64,000 bases of DNA from Enoplolaimus lenunculus (taxonomy: Eukaryota; Nematoda; Enoplea; Enoplida; Thoracostomopsidae). The stretch covers positions 34,087 to 98,086 of the forward strand of contig JASANG010003435.1 in the NCBI GenBank assembly GCA_030248215.1, given 5' to 3'. The notes below the pieces were generated by a model. It saw only the letters and a program-made list of their open reading frames with translations. It did no database searches and was not told the origin of the DNA. Position numbers and translations under genes: made by a program. Shown here piece after piece: positions 31,589 through 44,805 of the stretch. Within the stretch, counting starts at the first letter, position 1. Every line of letters begins with the position of its first letter.

Positions 31589-31808
31589 TGTGTTAAGAGT
31601 TCTTTAAATGTCACATCTGCTGCATACGCGTAGCCAGGACTTAGGTTTGACACTTACCACTTCAATCATTAAAGTATGTACTATTTTGTTTTTAAGCTTG
31701 TTTCAATTACTAACGGAACGAAATTTGTCAAAATCATCACAGGGGGACCTGGCTATTTTATCCCTCCCCTTGGCGACACCCATGCTAATGACATTGTATG
31801 AACCACTA

Positions 31809-33039
31809 CTAACCGGCAGTCGCTGGGCTCAACGGACTTTTAAGGCAATCCATAATCGTTAACGTTTCACCAGGTCCACCCAGCGCAAGCCCTAGTGAAT
31901 TTCGGGCTTGCCCAGCTCCTGATTCGGGATTACTCGATTGCTCAGGTTCGCCGCCGTGTTCCTTCTGCGTGTCAGGTACCCCCTGTGGGTAAGCATCAGG
32001 TCTAGTTGACGGGTAGGTGCGGCGTTTTTCGTTACCGGTTGCTGGCTTAGAATGCGATCTTCGATCGTTTACTGATTGACGATGGACTTGGAGCCGGTAG
32101 CGTGGGTCGTTTGCGCAAGGTTCGAGTGGAACCGTTTCGGAATGCTTGACACCGGGTACCCCTGAAAATTAACAATAGGCTTTAATACTTTGGAAAGCTA
32201 AAAGTTTAGAGCCAATACCGCTGCAACTATCAGAGTATTTTGAAGACAAATAAAAACAAAAACAACACACATTTCTATAAATGTCGGTACAGGCATGTGA
32301 CAGCTAATCATGTGTAGTATATAATGCCCCAAAAATTTTATGCTCTTGTAGAAAAGGGCAAATCTAATTTTTTAGTGGAGCTAATTCTCGGTGAGTACTC
32401 GATCTTTGTGTTCACTCCAGCATTACCTCTTAAAGTAGAAATTATCAAATACAAATATGTTGGCAGCAAAACTCCGTATCCTTCATTCCTCGGACTTATT
32501 ATCATTACCCTAGAATTTAGAGCCCATATTCTGAAACGTGTGTAGCACCAATTACCTCTTGGTGATGTCTTGTAACTTTTGAACAAGGCAATGGTGAGTT
32601 CGGAATTCGGCATAGTTTTCGCGTATGATTTGCACTACATCTGTACCAATTTTGAGTTCAACAACTGCAATAGTCATTGAGGTTGAAAACTTACTACTAC
32701 TTATGATAGTTGCTATACACATTTGAGAATATGGGCCTAGGTTTCGGCTTCAGATTATCAGCTAATAATATGTTTGCAATGTCAACCAGCCCTGGGCTTA
32801 CCTTGCTCAGTCTGTTTTTGATGCTTTTGTGCTCGTTCAGTCATTCGATCTAAATCCATCGATAAACTCTTGATGACACTCTCGGTGAGGATTTCGGCTG
32901 CGCTTTCGCTTTCGTAATCATGGTCTTCTTCATGGCCACGCCGAGTTGTGTAATCTTGGCCATTTTGAGCATCTTCAAACGTTTCGTAATCATCTGAGCT
33001 TGACAGAGGTGTATTCGAACTATTTTTAATTAATGACAT
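31809..33039 (-). CDS. Two-exon gene of unknown function, or upstream exons of JIP
   Basis: Exon A is 33039-32802, with ATG start and CAAG|GTAAGC donor in phase 1. Exon B is 32161-31809, with TTTTCAG acceptor and TAG stop. The join gives 196 residues. Residues 1-49 are acidic and Ser-rich (SSSDDYETFED). Residues about 50-80 look helical (AEILTESVIKSLSMDLDRMT). The rest is Pro/Gly/Gln-rich and probably disordered. I recognise no domain. Exon B also holds an internal phase 1 donor (CCTG|GTGAAA, exon end 31871) that would join in frame to the JIP exon at 22272, about 9.6 kb downstream. This could therefore be the long N-terminus of JIP rather than a separate gene. A minus-strand AATAAA at 31583-31588 supports termination at the TAG. 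Coding status is supported by the ATG, both splice sites and a 353-base open stretch. Confidence 0.6.
32520..32738. mobile_element. MITE, GTGTGTAGCACC family, in intron of the 31.8-33.0 kb gene
   Basis: GCCCATATTCTGAAACGTGT then GTAGCACC at the left; GTTGCTATACACATTTGAGA then ATATGGGC at the right. Confidence 0.7.
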
Positions 33040-33254
33040 AGCTAGCTAATACTTATAGGCGGGTTATGCTAATTAGCTAAGGTGTTGGCTTAAAAGCAGT
33101 AATTATATGCGATATCTTATTTGGGATTAGAATAATTAAGAATAGCTAGTGCTTGGACAAGAGTATGCAACAGAACAAATTCTTTATTGACTTGATTCTT
33201 TGTTAATGACATAGCTAGCTAATTGGCTGTTTATGCTAATAAGCTAAGGCGTTA

Positions 33255-33435
33255 GAATGGTGCTATACTTGTTGTACGGCGCCATTCTTTAGACAAGTCA
33301 CAAAACTAGTTTACAAATTGACATGCTGTGATATGCGCCAATCTACGTATGTTGCGCTTCGATCCCGGACGGCGTCCGACGACGCCCTAGCTACAGCGGA
33401 CGACACTGGACGACATCAAATCTCTAGCATCACCC
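33255..33435. mobile_element. GGGTGGCGC-family element with TTA duplication
   Basis: GAATGGTGCTATACTTGT and ATCTCTAGCATCACCC form the ends, with TTA on both sides (33252-33254, 33436-33438). It has a CpG-rich interior with GTCCGACGACG motifs. Confidence 0.7.
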
Positions 33436-35612
33436 TTAGATTTGAAATTGTAAAACGCAGTATGTATTCCACCTCTATTATTGGCATGATCATTAACCAA
33501 TAATTCTGTAACAAGACCATGCGTTTAGGCTACTTTTTTTGCAGATATTTAGAAGCTATAATCAGCTGGCGTTTGCATTTTACTAGCAGCGTAGTCTAGT
33601 AGCGTGCAAAAATGCAATGTGTGAATTTTACTTTGAAATATCTGTTTCTTTAACGTGTTTACCACGTTGAGTGCTAACTGATGATAGGTGCTATGGCTAT
33701 TTGAGAATATACGTGGCCAACAGCTGAAACCTAAACCAACCTTTAAAGAATTAATACACAAACGTGTAAAAATATAAAACATTTTTCTTGAATCCTCACT
33801 CAGGGTTTATATTAAGCCGAAACCTTTTAATATCAGTGACTATTGTTGGTTTATCGGCCGCTTGAGGTTTGATTTTAGTCTGATGGCAACAGCTCCTCGT
33901 TAATATTTACAAAAATCATCCGTCCCAAATATACTTAAAATATCAAATTTCAATGAAGAGTTTAATAGAAATATGGCCCGGTATTTCATGAAATATAACG
34001 GTTTTAAATAAAATGGAAACTTGCAAATAAAGCCTAAACCAAAGCTTGCCATGAGACATAATCTAGAACCGAAGCCTAATCCAAAGCCTAAACTTGAGCT
34101 GTTTTTTATGCAACTTCGGCAATACCATGCGTACATCAGGTAAACTTTTCATGGGATAGTGTGATAGACACTGAAGTTTTTTGGCTTAGTACCTTACTAT
34201 TTGATCTCTAAATTTTCTGACAGGGGGACGTGCGTCCCCCCGCCTCGTTCTGGATCCGCTTCTTTTCGGTTGTCCCCGTACCAGCCCGCGTTTGCAAAAA
34301 AGTGGTCGGATTTTGAAAATTTTTATGGAATGATCAGGGGAGGCCATGAGTAGCTGACATATGCAGAAATTTTCAAAATCCGACCACTGCGAGCTGGAAT
34401 GATAACCGAAAAGACCTATGGTATTAAGGCCCCTACTTACAGTGTTCTCTTTCAGAAAATTATTTTGCAAAAAATTACTATTTTTACCCTCAGGCATTTT
34501 TTGTGATAAAATCTTACAATTTTTCCTCTAAAATTGTTTTTGGTGATAAAATGATAAGGTCCCTCTTATTTTATAATTTTTGCGTTTCATAAAATCTGCC
34601 AGCCCGCCCCGCCACCACCAGAAATTTTTGGATCCGCCTCTGCCGACACAAGACTAAACAAATTTTGCGTTTCACAACATTTGCCAGCCCGCTTCCCCCA
34701 TCAGAAATTTTTAAATCCGCCTCTGTATACAGTGAATGCATGGCATTAAACTGGAAAGAACACATTGGAACAAAAAACTTTCTATTTTGAACTTTGTATC
34801 TCAACAAGAATCATATTAACTAATTTGCATACCACACATATATTGCCTGGAACGTTGCTCAAAATACGTATGTATTGCGTTCCAGCTCTAGTAATAGTGG
34901 TAATCCGTAGTTGCATAAATGTGCAACTCTCTTTATACACTGTGTTTTGGCTTATGTTTAGAAGGACTTGTTCAAGCAAGCATGTGCTTAAGCCTTGAAA
35001 GTTGATTGACAATTGAAAACATAACAAAATGTACATTTCAACGCAAACAACATGTTAACAGGATTGTAGCGGAATGGAATAACTATTTTATGGACTTTGG
35101 AATTAAACATGCAATTCTAAAGCCGATAAAAGTATCTATTTTGTCGGGAAAAATATTCTCCTATCCTCCACTCCTTGTATAGCCACCTGGTGGGAAACAT
35201 CGGTATACCAGGATACCCTTTAGACCCGTACTGGATATGGATTCAATACTTTGACTTGGAGCGTCGTCTGTATGGAAGCATATTTGGACATTTATTATCT
35301 TTGTTTCTATGTGTAAGGGTGCAAGCGGGATTAAAGCAAAGTAAGAGAAAGGCCCAACGTTCCGTTTGTATTCAATTCCAATTCATATTTTTTAGACTGT
35401 GTGGGTTCGAAGGGATTAATTGACACCGGGATAAACCATCTGTAGAAGAAAATACGCACCCCAAATTGATGCCTGTTTAAGACAATATACAAATTACATA
35501 CATGTTTAAATACACGCATCAAGCAAACAGGCTTCGTATTACAGAATAACAACACCAAATGCATTTGATCCAAGGTCCGCGGTTCAAATCCAAGCTTAAA
35601 ATTACATATCAG

Positions 35613-35787
35613 GGCCAATAAAAGTATATAACAGAGCCGTAACAGTAGTATTAGCATATTCCTAAGTCTGAGCGTAAGCCTAAGCGTAAGAATGCGCTTA
35701 TATTTAATCCTAAGCAAAAATATATCTAAAATTTAAGCTTACTCTGTTTCAGTCCCGCAAAAAACGTTCCGTCCCTGATTTTTAGAC
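35613..35787 (-). mobile_element. hAT-type MITE, CTTAGG family
   Basis: GGCCAATAAAAGTATATAAC then GTAACAGTAGTATTAGCATA; it ends near CGTCCCTGATTTTTAGACAG. Confidence 0.65.
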
Positions 35788-36145
35788 AGGTCGATATCAG
35801 ATTTAATTGAAAATTTTCATGAGAGAAAGAAGTAAGACTATAAAAACACGCTAAACAGAACGTTTCTTATATGCCTTGAAGCATCAAAACCCAGCTAACG
35901 TTTAAACTATTCCCGATTGCCTCAAATTAATTAAATTTCAACGCCTTGTATAATCTTTCCTAGTTTGAAAAACCCGTCTCAATATCCTAAGTGTATAATA
36001 AATTTATTTTTCAACCGCCAAAAAAACTCTCATTATCCCGTCATTAAACTTTCATTAGGACAGCGAAACCAAGGCCAGTAACCAGCTTAGAACAGCAGGG
36101 AACCAAGAAAGGTTTCAAAGGTGGTGTATATGTATTTGAAGATAC

Positions 36146-36346
36146 AGCCAATGTATGGAACAAGGCCGTAACAATAGTATAAGCATATTCCTAAGTGTAA
36201 GCCTAAGCGTAAGGAAGCGTAAGAATGAGCTTATGGCTATTAAGTCTAAGCCTGAGCCTAAGCCTGAGCAAAAAATAATTTTAACTTTAAGCGGACTCTA
36301 TTTCAGTTTCGCAGATAAACGTTCCACTCCTGGTTTTGACTAGGGC
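36146..36346 (-). mobile_element. hAT-type MITE, CTTAGG family
   Basis: GCCAATGTATGGAACAAGGC at the left, and TCCTGGTTTTGACTAGGGCC at the right; typical interior. Confidence 0.7.
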
Positions 36347-36577
36347 CGAAAATACAAAATTTTTCTAAAAGTAAACCTCGTAAAATTGACAGCGGCAGGG
36401 TTAAAACTATTTGAACACCGACTGATTCCCATCAAGCCCAGTCATATTCACCATGCAACACGTTTTATGGGAAGCCAAAAAGTTTCAAGGGCCAAGCGAT
36501 AATTCACATAAATTTACAAGCAGTTTAGAAACACTGTTCAAGGAGGCTAAAATTTCATGGACGGGTTCAACATCCTC

Positions 36578-36675
36578 AGGGTGGCGCTCGTACGATACCG
36601 TACGGTAACTGACGGTTTCGAACGGTGGCGGACAGACCATGCCGGACGGCGTCGCACGACCTCGCCTGGCTACGA
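36578..36675. repeat. GGGTGGCGC-family fragment
   Basis: AGGGTGGCGCTCGTACGA then CpG-rich family interior; the far end is decayed. Confidence 0.5.
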
Positions 36676-37457
36676 GATGGGCGGCAAACAAAAAAACTAA
36701 GTTTATCCTTTCTCGAAAGCTATAAGGTATATTAATATGGCGATATTTAGAAGCCAACCAAAAACAAAACCTTATATATCTATACATTAGTACTGAATGC
36801 CTTAGAACCAGCAAAAGTGTCTAGGTTTCAATATGGCCGTGTACAATATTGAGTACAACAAGCTTCACATACGCCTATGTTTAATAACATGGGCTTTGCC
36901 TCTGCGGTATTGAGTCGAATACGTACAGCCTTGTGGCTACCGGAACAAACCAGGCGGGATTGAATTTGAATGGGGTGCAAATTTCAAAGAGTTCCTTAAA
37001 TTTTAGGTCTTTTGTGTTTTAAATTACATTTAAATTCTTCATTTCAAATATAGCCGGATTTGGTTCCGGTTTGGACTCTGACGGTTGTGGATATGAACAG
37101 ACTAGACAACAAATTTAGAAAGCAGACTCTGCTTCGTGAGGTGAATGAAAATTTTTTGAATCTAAGCTTAAAATTAGAACACGTTTAGTCGAGATTTTAG
37201 TTCGATAAGACATTATTTTAAAAGAATTGGTTTTCGGGGCCTTTTGGAAGTTGTGAGGGTTTCAAATGCTGCGGTTATCTCTTACTTAGTTTCGGGTTAA
37301 AAGGTACTTTAGCGTAAGATTAGCAAGCTGGCTATGAAAGCTCGTCAAAATACCGCAGGTTTGTCTTGAGTTCAGTCAACCAAAGAAAGAAGGCGTGTTA
37401 AGTTGAAGTCTAATCCTAAATCAAATGAACAACCAAAACTACAGCCTTCACATACTC

Positions 37458-37607
37458 AGCCAATGTTACCTTTAGGGGCGTAACAGCAGATTAAGCGTAT
37501 TCGTAAAAGTAAGCCTAAACCTAAGCAAAAAATTTAATTTAGAATATAAACCTTCTTTTTTACAGCCCCACCAGAAACCTGGACGCCACTAAAAGTAAAA
37601 TGGGGCC
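37458..37607 (-). mobile_element. hAT-type MITE, GAGGGGC-end subtype
   Basis: GCCAATGTTACCTTTAGGGG at the left and ACTAAAAGTAAAATGGGGCC at the right belong to the end type of the 2.4-kb element at 11081. Confidence 0.65.
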
Positions 37608-39162
37608 ACATGCTCAATCGATAAGTACCAAGAAACGTGACAACTGCAAGCTGCATACAAATTGGAAAGCAGTTTCAGAAGTTCATAAATAGCTAGAAGC
37701 TATACAGCTAAATTATCAAGGTATTTAATTACATATATAATATTGGTTCAAAATCTCATAAATCTATATTTCCAATGATCAAAATTCACTTTCTGCACAA
37801 GCCTAAAATTTTTTAATAACATCGTATACTGTAATTACACCCGACATTCCCGAAATGAAACGCTGCGACTGCCCATAGAAGAGCATACTCGACGTGCTCC
37901 ATCCGTGGTATATATACAATATACATTAGCGTAAAATTTCATGATCTCAGCTTTATAGGTCTTCCATGAAGCCATACGCATACTGCACACAGAAACAAGC
38001 ACTTATGCTAATTAACTCGTCAATCTGCATTTTCAAAAACCTCGTATAGACCAGGTCCGTTGACAAGAAGGGGACAGTGGTGTCGTATATTGCCCCGAGA
38101 CTTATAGAGTAACTAGAATAAGACAACTTTTCATGCCTTGGAATAACCTACTTACTCTACCATGGCGGTCAAAGGTGTTTATCGCTCACTATGCTGATTT
38201 GTAAAAACTATGAGGTTAAACTCTTTTGAAGTAGAAATACTTATCTACATCAATGATATAAACATAATCTAAAAATTAATCTGAGTTATACCGATTTGGG
38301 CTCATATGGGCGGAGATTCAAGTCTAAAACCACAAACACAGCCACAATGCCGACTCTAGCATCGCAATACTTACACCCACGCGAATTGCTTTTATAGGCA
38401 TTGAAGAAACCGGTTTGGTAGCCGCGGTCGGGGTTGAACCGAACTGTCCCAACTGAATTTTGAGACACTCACAGAAACCGGACACTCACAGAACTGGAAA
38501 CTCACACAACCAAAACAGGACACTCACAGAATCAATGGTGAGACACAAACAGAAAGATATTCACCCCAGAATGGAAACGGAGACCCCAGGGTCGCAGTCA
38601 TGATTTTACTTTAGGATGCGATACCTTCTTGTTGTCGAATTTTTTTAACTTCTAAGATCCAGAATGTTATTCTAAAGAGATAAATAAACTTCTATCATGA
38701 AGTGCAAGTGAACACACGCTAAATGGATTTTTAGAACAAATGAAATATTAATATACTTAATCATAAATACACGAATCATGTAAGACGGCTGGGAAACAGA
38801 TCAACCGGACAGCAACAATAACGGAAACGGAAGAAAAAGGATACATAAGTAAAAAAAGTTTAAAAGATGTTTTATTTTTCTGCTATTACAAGTGATTTAT
38901 GCATTTGTTCCTCGGCACTGTGAAAATTTTCTTAAAACATTACGGATATACAAAGAAAATTGACAATTTTGAAATAATTTGTGGCATTTCTTAAGTTCGG
39001 ACAACTGCAGCATATGCCCAACTGATTAATTATACAGCGATTTGCCGCTAACTATGAGCATATTATAAAATTGGAGAAATTTTCGCTATTTTCTGAACAG
39101 AAACAGAAACAGATGCCGATTTTAACCATTAAGTAAATCACAATTCATGACTGTTTAATATA

Positions 39163-39346
39163 TGGCTTGTGTATATAGTACAATACCGTAAGAGTAGTAT
39201 AAGCGTATTCCTAAGCCTAAGCACTAAGGTAACAATAAGCTTGCACCTATAGCCTGAGCGTAAGCAAAAAGTATAAAGCTTAAGCTTATACTTTATTGCA
39301 GTCCGGCGGACAAACGGTCTGTCCTCGATCTATTTATTCATGGGCC
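39163..39346 (-). mobile_element. hAT-type MITE, CTTAGG family
   Basis: TAAGAGTAGTATAAGCGTAT interior start and ATCTATTTATTCATGGGCC end; the left terminus is decayed. Confidence 0.65.
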
Positions 39347-39519
39347 ATACGTTAGTTCTGTAGCGATTTTACCAAATGTTCTATTAATGTTCAAATTTTT
39401 TTGTCATTGCCCAAACAACAAAATTAGCAAAATAGAGGGCAGATTTAGTGGTGTAGCCAGCGAATACGCACAAAACGGCCATCACAACTTGAATGATTTT
39501 GACCAATTTATTTCTATTA

Positions 39520-39878
39520 CTGTAGTGACCCGAATATGAGGGGGACTGATATTTATTTGTCCTCTCGAGAGCGTACCGCCTGTTATTCGGGTACGGACTG
39601 CTATATTGCAACTATCCGCTGAATTAAACGTTTATTTGTCTTGTGTCAAAAGTTTGAGCGATAATGCAAGGTTATACTTAGGAATGTACTTTCAAAACTT
39701 AAGTATGCTTAATGTTTAGAGCAGCTGAACTTTATTTGACCCTGGAATCATTTATACACTACAATTACGGATAATTGACATTTATGTACTCTACTTAGGA
39801 ATACGGACTCCTATTGATAGGGACTCAAAATGGGGACACCCTCCCTCTAATTACCCCCTTATTCGGGTGACTACAGTA
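39520..39878. mobile_element. TA-flanked MITE, CTGTAGTGACC family
   Basis: CTGTAGTGACCCGAATA and TATTCGGGTGACTACAG form nearly perfect TIRs with TA on each side, 359 bp long. There is no coding frame. Confidence 0.85.
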
Positions 39879-40554
39879 ACAACCAAATGCTTGCTAAGAC
39901 AGCCTTTAAAAATAAAACAATATCAACTAAAAATTGACGGGGGCCCCACAAAGGAGAATCATCGCTACGCCCGTTTGAAAGTATATATCCCCATAGAAGG
40001 AATACGACAGATAAGACAACCACAGAATAGAAAAACAAACAGAACAAAATGACAGACACAGAACATGACACTTTCAAAGAAAGGAGATAGTTCGACAAGT
40101 ATACGATATATACATATATACATACATATACTAGGTATGGCTTCTGCGGGGGTGACCTACAGTGGCAAGATTGGTTCGTATATGGGACCGTATCATAAAA
40201 GCAAGAATGGGTTGGTTACAAAATTACCCAAAAAATCTAAACCCGATGATAGAAATGGACTGTTATTTTTTGACGTGACGAGCGACGCCGGGCGACGCAT
40301 TGTACAGCGACGTTTGGCGACGCGTGGCGGGTACAGTTCAACCATATGAAATCAAAAATGGTTGAAATTGTAAGATTGGCGGTTAAAGTCGACGCCTTTA
40401 TAGACTTTTTGGTTTAACATATATTGCTTGTCGATAGCGCCACATACGCCGGTACAAACCTTTGTTGCCTGGCTTAATAAATTCAGTATTGGCTAGCAGT
40501 TAAACCTTATCACGACGACAATTCTTCGCTGGACACTCGTCGGTCCATAAGCTC

Positions 40555-40730
40555 AATGGCGGATCCAAGGGGGGGCACCCCGGCCGTGCCCCCCCCCCCA
40601 ACAACATCTCGACAAAAATTCTATAGCAATTTGGTGACAATAGTTCGTGGTTTGTGTATGGGTCAAAAGTAAGTTTATTACCAGTGAAATTTTGCCCCCC
40701 CCCCCATTTTGAGATCCTAGATCCGCCACT
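40555..40730. mobile_element. GTGGCGGATC-TIR element with poly-C tracts
   Basis: AATGGCGGATCCAAGGGG and CTAGATCCGCCACT are inverted ends; two C tracts (about 40592-40600 and 40694-40705) and TAGTTCGTGGTTTGTG lie between. The copy at 57042-57745 is interrupted by other DNA. Confidence 0.75.
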
Positions 40731-41224
40731 GCATAAGCTGCAATCCAAAATCATACCACGTCGACAATTTGTCGCCTCACTATGCTTACTGCAGTAAGCC
40801 GAATAAGAGGAGGTGGCATAATTGGAGGATAAGCTTAGCATTATGTTTAGGTTTAGGAAAATGTTGCGTAACAAGTTGTTCGGACGACAAATCGTAGATT
40901 ACGTTTGGTTTCGGCTATGTTCGAATTCGTGGTATAGTGAAGGGGGGTAGGGCAATATTTTGCAAACGAAAAATACCCCAAGACGCTGCTTAGTACAGCA
41001 TTGCAATAAATCCCCGGCTCCTCGTTTCAAGTTTGTTGTGTTCGACAGTAAATTTATTGCCTTGTGTCCGAAGTTTAATTGCTTACAAATTGCATTCCGC
41101 CCACAAACATCATTAAACCATCGTTGTTTAAAACAAAATATATATTTTATGTTTTCAACAAGTTTCGCTAGGCCCGTAGCAGAGGGAGGTGCACCCAAAC
41201 AACTCAGCTCTGCTGCTTAAGGTT

Positions 41225-41345
41225 TGGGCCCATGGTACTTTTTGGGCGTCCCTGCTGGTGCAATTGCAAAAGAATAGGCTTAGATTTTTGATTATATTTT
41301 TGCTTAGGTTTCGGCTTCGGCTTAGGCTTAGGTATACACTTCTTC
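41225..41345 (+). repeat. CTTAGG-family fragment
   Basis: GGGCCCATGGTACTTTTTGG followed by TTTTGCTTAGG and TCGGCTTAGGCTTAGG; the right end is missing. Confidence 0.5.
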
Positions 41346-41814
41346 CAACGCATAGGCTACACTTGGTACATTAAGCATTTGAATTCTGCACGTTCTCATG
41401 CAATTTCTTGCCCGCCAGTGGCATGATGAGCTCGTCACAGGTAGAAAGGTGCTTCTCAAAAAATTTCGTCCAAGCCCAGAACCAGGCTTAAATGAAGCTC
41501 GACATCCCTCTGTGGGAGAAAACGTGAACACCAGGGAAAATTTTAGCCTACCGGAAAATTACGCCGAACCGTTCTGTGACCACTGGCGGATGCAGAAAAT
41601 TCAAACGGGCGATGCGCGACTTATAATAGTTCAAAAATCAATTCGACAGCTAAACGAACTAGAAATCCAAACGCAATTTCAGTACTAGCCTTAATACAAT
41701 ATTTTGGTTTTGAACCCTGTAAAGGGAACGTATAAAAGCCTGGGCGGCACCACTTGAATCCGAAAGTCGGGCAGTGCCTCCAAGATATTGAGCTGGTTAC
41801 AGGTTTGCGTACCA

Positions 41815-42010
41815 ACAGCAGAAATCGTTTTACAACCTCTCAAATGTAACCACAGGGGCATCCGCAAAAAATTATATTTGGAGGACACCGAATAATTTTT
41901 TGTGAACGTACAGTTGTAATTGAACATTGTTTACTTTTAACCGCCGAGTCTATTTGCGGCACCAGCGGAATTTGGCGAGGGGCACGTCTCCCCAATGCCC
42001 CCCCCCCCAG
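41815..42010. repeat. GGGGCGTCC element, one of four copies
   Basis: ACAGGGGCATCCGCAAAAAA, CACCGAATAATTTT and CCCCAATGCCCCCCCC recur at 4040-4215, 44640-44805 (opposite strand) and 46980-47100. The ends look inverted (AAGGGCGTCT, GGACGCCCCTG). Confidence 0.65.
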
Positions 42011-42262
42011 TGGGGACTCATCTGTATAACCAATTCTTGCAATCATTTAAAAACGTGGTAAATGTTTTGAGTTCCAAAATTCCATTTTTCAAATTTTAGC
42101 TGGGCAATTTCTGAGGTTTTTGATTTATTTTTGATTTTTGTCGGCGGTGAAAAATGGACGAATCCCTTTTGTTTATGACTTCGAGAAAAATTATACCAAA
42201 ATTGTTTTAATAAAGCCATACTTAAATTGGCCATTGTGATTCTCATATAAATTTTGTGTAAA

Positions 42263-42393
42263 CGGTCAATGTATAGAACAAGAACAGTAGTGTAAGCATA
42301 TTATAAGTAAGCCTAAGCAAAATATAGTCCAAAGCTTGAGTATACCCTATTGCAGTCCTATAGAAAAACGTTCCGCCTCTGATCTTTACACGG
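42263..42393 (-). mobile_element. hAT-type MITE, shortened
   Basis: GGTCAATGTATAGAACAAGA to GCCTCTGATCTTTACACGGA, with the interior reduced to about 60 bp. Confidence 0.6.
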
Positions 42394-43447
42394 ATCGTGT
42401 AATTCAGGTTAGGAATGGGCTACGCTAAATACTTAAATCCGGTTTTTTATAATACTTTTACTAACACATTATATTTACATATAAAAATAATTAAATTCAC
42501 CTATTTTATATCGTCCAAGTATCTTTTGGTCTAACATCATTTTCGATTGTCGTTCGCTAGAATTTCTTTTGAACTACGAATAATTTGACAGAAAAAGGGA
42601 ATGCTATTAAAATATTTCTCGGCGATTTGTGCTCCCTCTTGATGCTTCTGATTACAGAATAACGTTGTCCGCTGGGAACATATGACCCCATTTATATAAC
42701 TGATTCTAGGCTGTAAGTACACCGTAGTTGTAAAAGTAAACAAATTGTTTTATAAATCAAATTAAAAATATTAAATTTGAAGAGGGTCGTCTGATGTTGT
42801 GATGGCTTACTAAACGAAACAAATGGACTCGCTTTATAATAATCAGTTTGTAACCTAATTGAATTAATATGACGCAACGAGTCCAGTGTAACTATTAAAT
42901 CTGCATTCAATATGTTTGGCTCCAATGCATTTAACCAGTTCTACCATGAGTATTTTATATTTCATCTAAGATATAAATTCAATCGTTGAGCAACATTCCG
43001 AAATCTATACTGTCAGTGTTCGACAATAACAGAAGGGTGCTCGAGTCTGACCCGAATCTCGCGGTTTGAGGAACGTGCATTGCAGACTAGAGTTGTGCAC
43101 CGGCTGGTGACCGGCTGACCGGTCACCAGCCGGCCTGTAATTGCTTATCACAAAAAATACGAAAAACATTGTGACATCATTAATTTAACGTTTGTCTCAT
43201 ATTTAGATTAAGATTTAAAAATTTTATCTGGAACGTTCCCTACTGTCATAATTTATGGTCAATGTTAAGATTAAATCACTAGTTGAAACTCGAAACTTTG
43301 ATTGCTGATGCTTTCTAGACAACTCGTGGCGTGAGATCAGATGATCTGGGTTCCATTGCCTTTTAGAAAAATATTGTAACACCTTTTACTATAGTATATA
43401 TATAAATATTTTTTGATCATAATAAAGGGAATAATAATGTGATCCGA

Positions 43448-43545
43448 TTTAGGGTTGAGCTATATTTTTTAACTTGCAGCGCCGTCCGGCGCCGTCCGTC
43501 ATTCGCACGGTACCGCCCGGTGCCGTCCATCACCAAACGTTATCG
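43448..43545. repeat. GGGTGGCGC-family fragment
   Basis: AGGGTTGAGCTATATTTT followed by GCCGTCCGGCGCCGTCCGTC, a one-ended copy. Confidence 0.5.
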
Positions 43546-44639
43546 TGCTGCACTTTGTATTTTTGTTATAAGCATAGCTACGAGTTGTTCCTACAGACTC
43601 ACAATGCATAGAGTCATTGCCGCAAAATGCCAGAAGTATATATGTGTAACGCGAATAGAGGCGCAAGCAGCAATATTTTGAGGTGCAGGTAAGCCGGGCA
43701 CAGTGACAGGTTAGCGAGACGGTGCTAAGCGAAACATGGGACATTATTTTCATCAACGTTACGCCGTATTAATTGATGAAGGGACAGTGAACCGCAATAT
43801 TTTGCATAGATGTGGTATGCAAAGGGCCCACTGGACCATTTTGGACCTCCATAAACAATTTTCAACCTCGTATGTAAGTATGGTGAAAACCCCGCATGCC
43901 CCTGGATATGCAGATTTGACCTCAAAATTTAAAGTTCAACGATAGAATGAACTACGATTATTTACAATTGGTAGGTCAAATTTTTCAATAAAGGTCACGT
44001 TTTCATTTCGATTTACATGTATACATTTCAGTTTGTGACCCTTGTACACTGCCACCAGCCAACTCCGTATGAAGGTTCATTGTTAGGGTTAGGTTAAGGC
44101 ATAGGCTCAAGCATAGGATTAGGCTTCCGTAAGACTTTTCCTAAATCTAAGCCTAAATGTTGTGCGGAAGTGTATAAAAGCCAAGTGGTTTAATATTTAC
44201 TCAGCTGTACGACTTAGTTCATTCACATGTGTTGAATTTTGCAATATACATTCATGCGCAGTACAAGCTCGTAAAGTTAATATCTCGAGAATTTACAAGT
44301 GAAAGACCGAGCGACATTTTCCAATGAAATTTGCGAACGAGAAGCCAAACGTAATTTTAGAGCTAATTTTAACACAAAACTGAGGTTTCGATACCGAACT
44401 TGGGAGGGCTACGTATGGCTGCCCGCCGCTTGGAACCGCTAGTGTTCTGTAAGTGCCGAATTGTTCCGTTTCACTTGGCAAAATATGGGATTTTAATAAA
44501 AACGATTGACTTGTTGCATAATTTTAAAACATCAGACGTAAATTAAATTTTTCAAATTTAAAAAACGATTCGTGGCAATCAGGAACGCGTCAACAATGAT
44601 GTATTATACTGAACTTTACCAGGGTACAAGTGGCTGTGC

Positions 44640-44805
44640 GTCAAGGGCGTCTACACGGGGGCATGGGGGTTGCGTGCCTCCTCAAGTTTAGGTGGTTCCT
44701 CAAAATAGACTCGTCTAAAAGTAAACAATTTTCTATTGCTGTTGTAGGGGTCAACAAAATTATTCGGTGCCCCCCAATACAATTTTCCGTGGACGCCCCT
44801 GCTGT
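44640..44805. repeat. GGGGCGTCC element, opposite orientation
   Basis: AAGGGCGTCTACACGGGGGC to CCGTGGACGCCCCTGC; this copy shows both ends. The plus-strand ORF over it is repeat-derived. Confidence 0.65.

Noticed and set aside
42905-42965. ATG-led reading on the minus strand (MKYKILMVELVKC)
   Set aside because: The start region matches the terminal sequence of the TTAA MITE, so the frame is repeat-derived.
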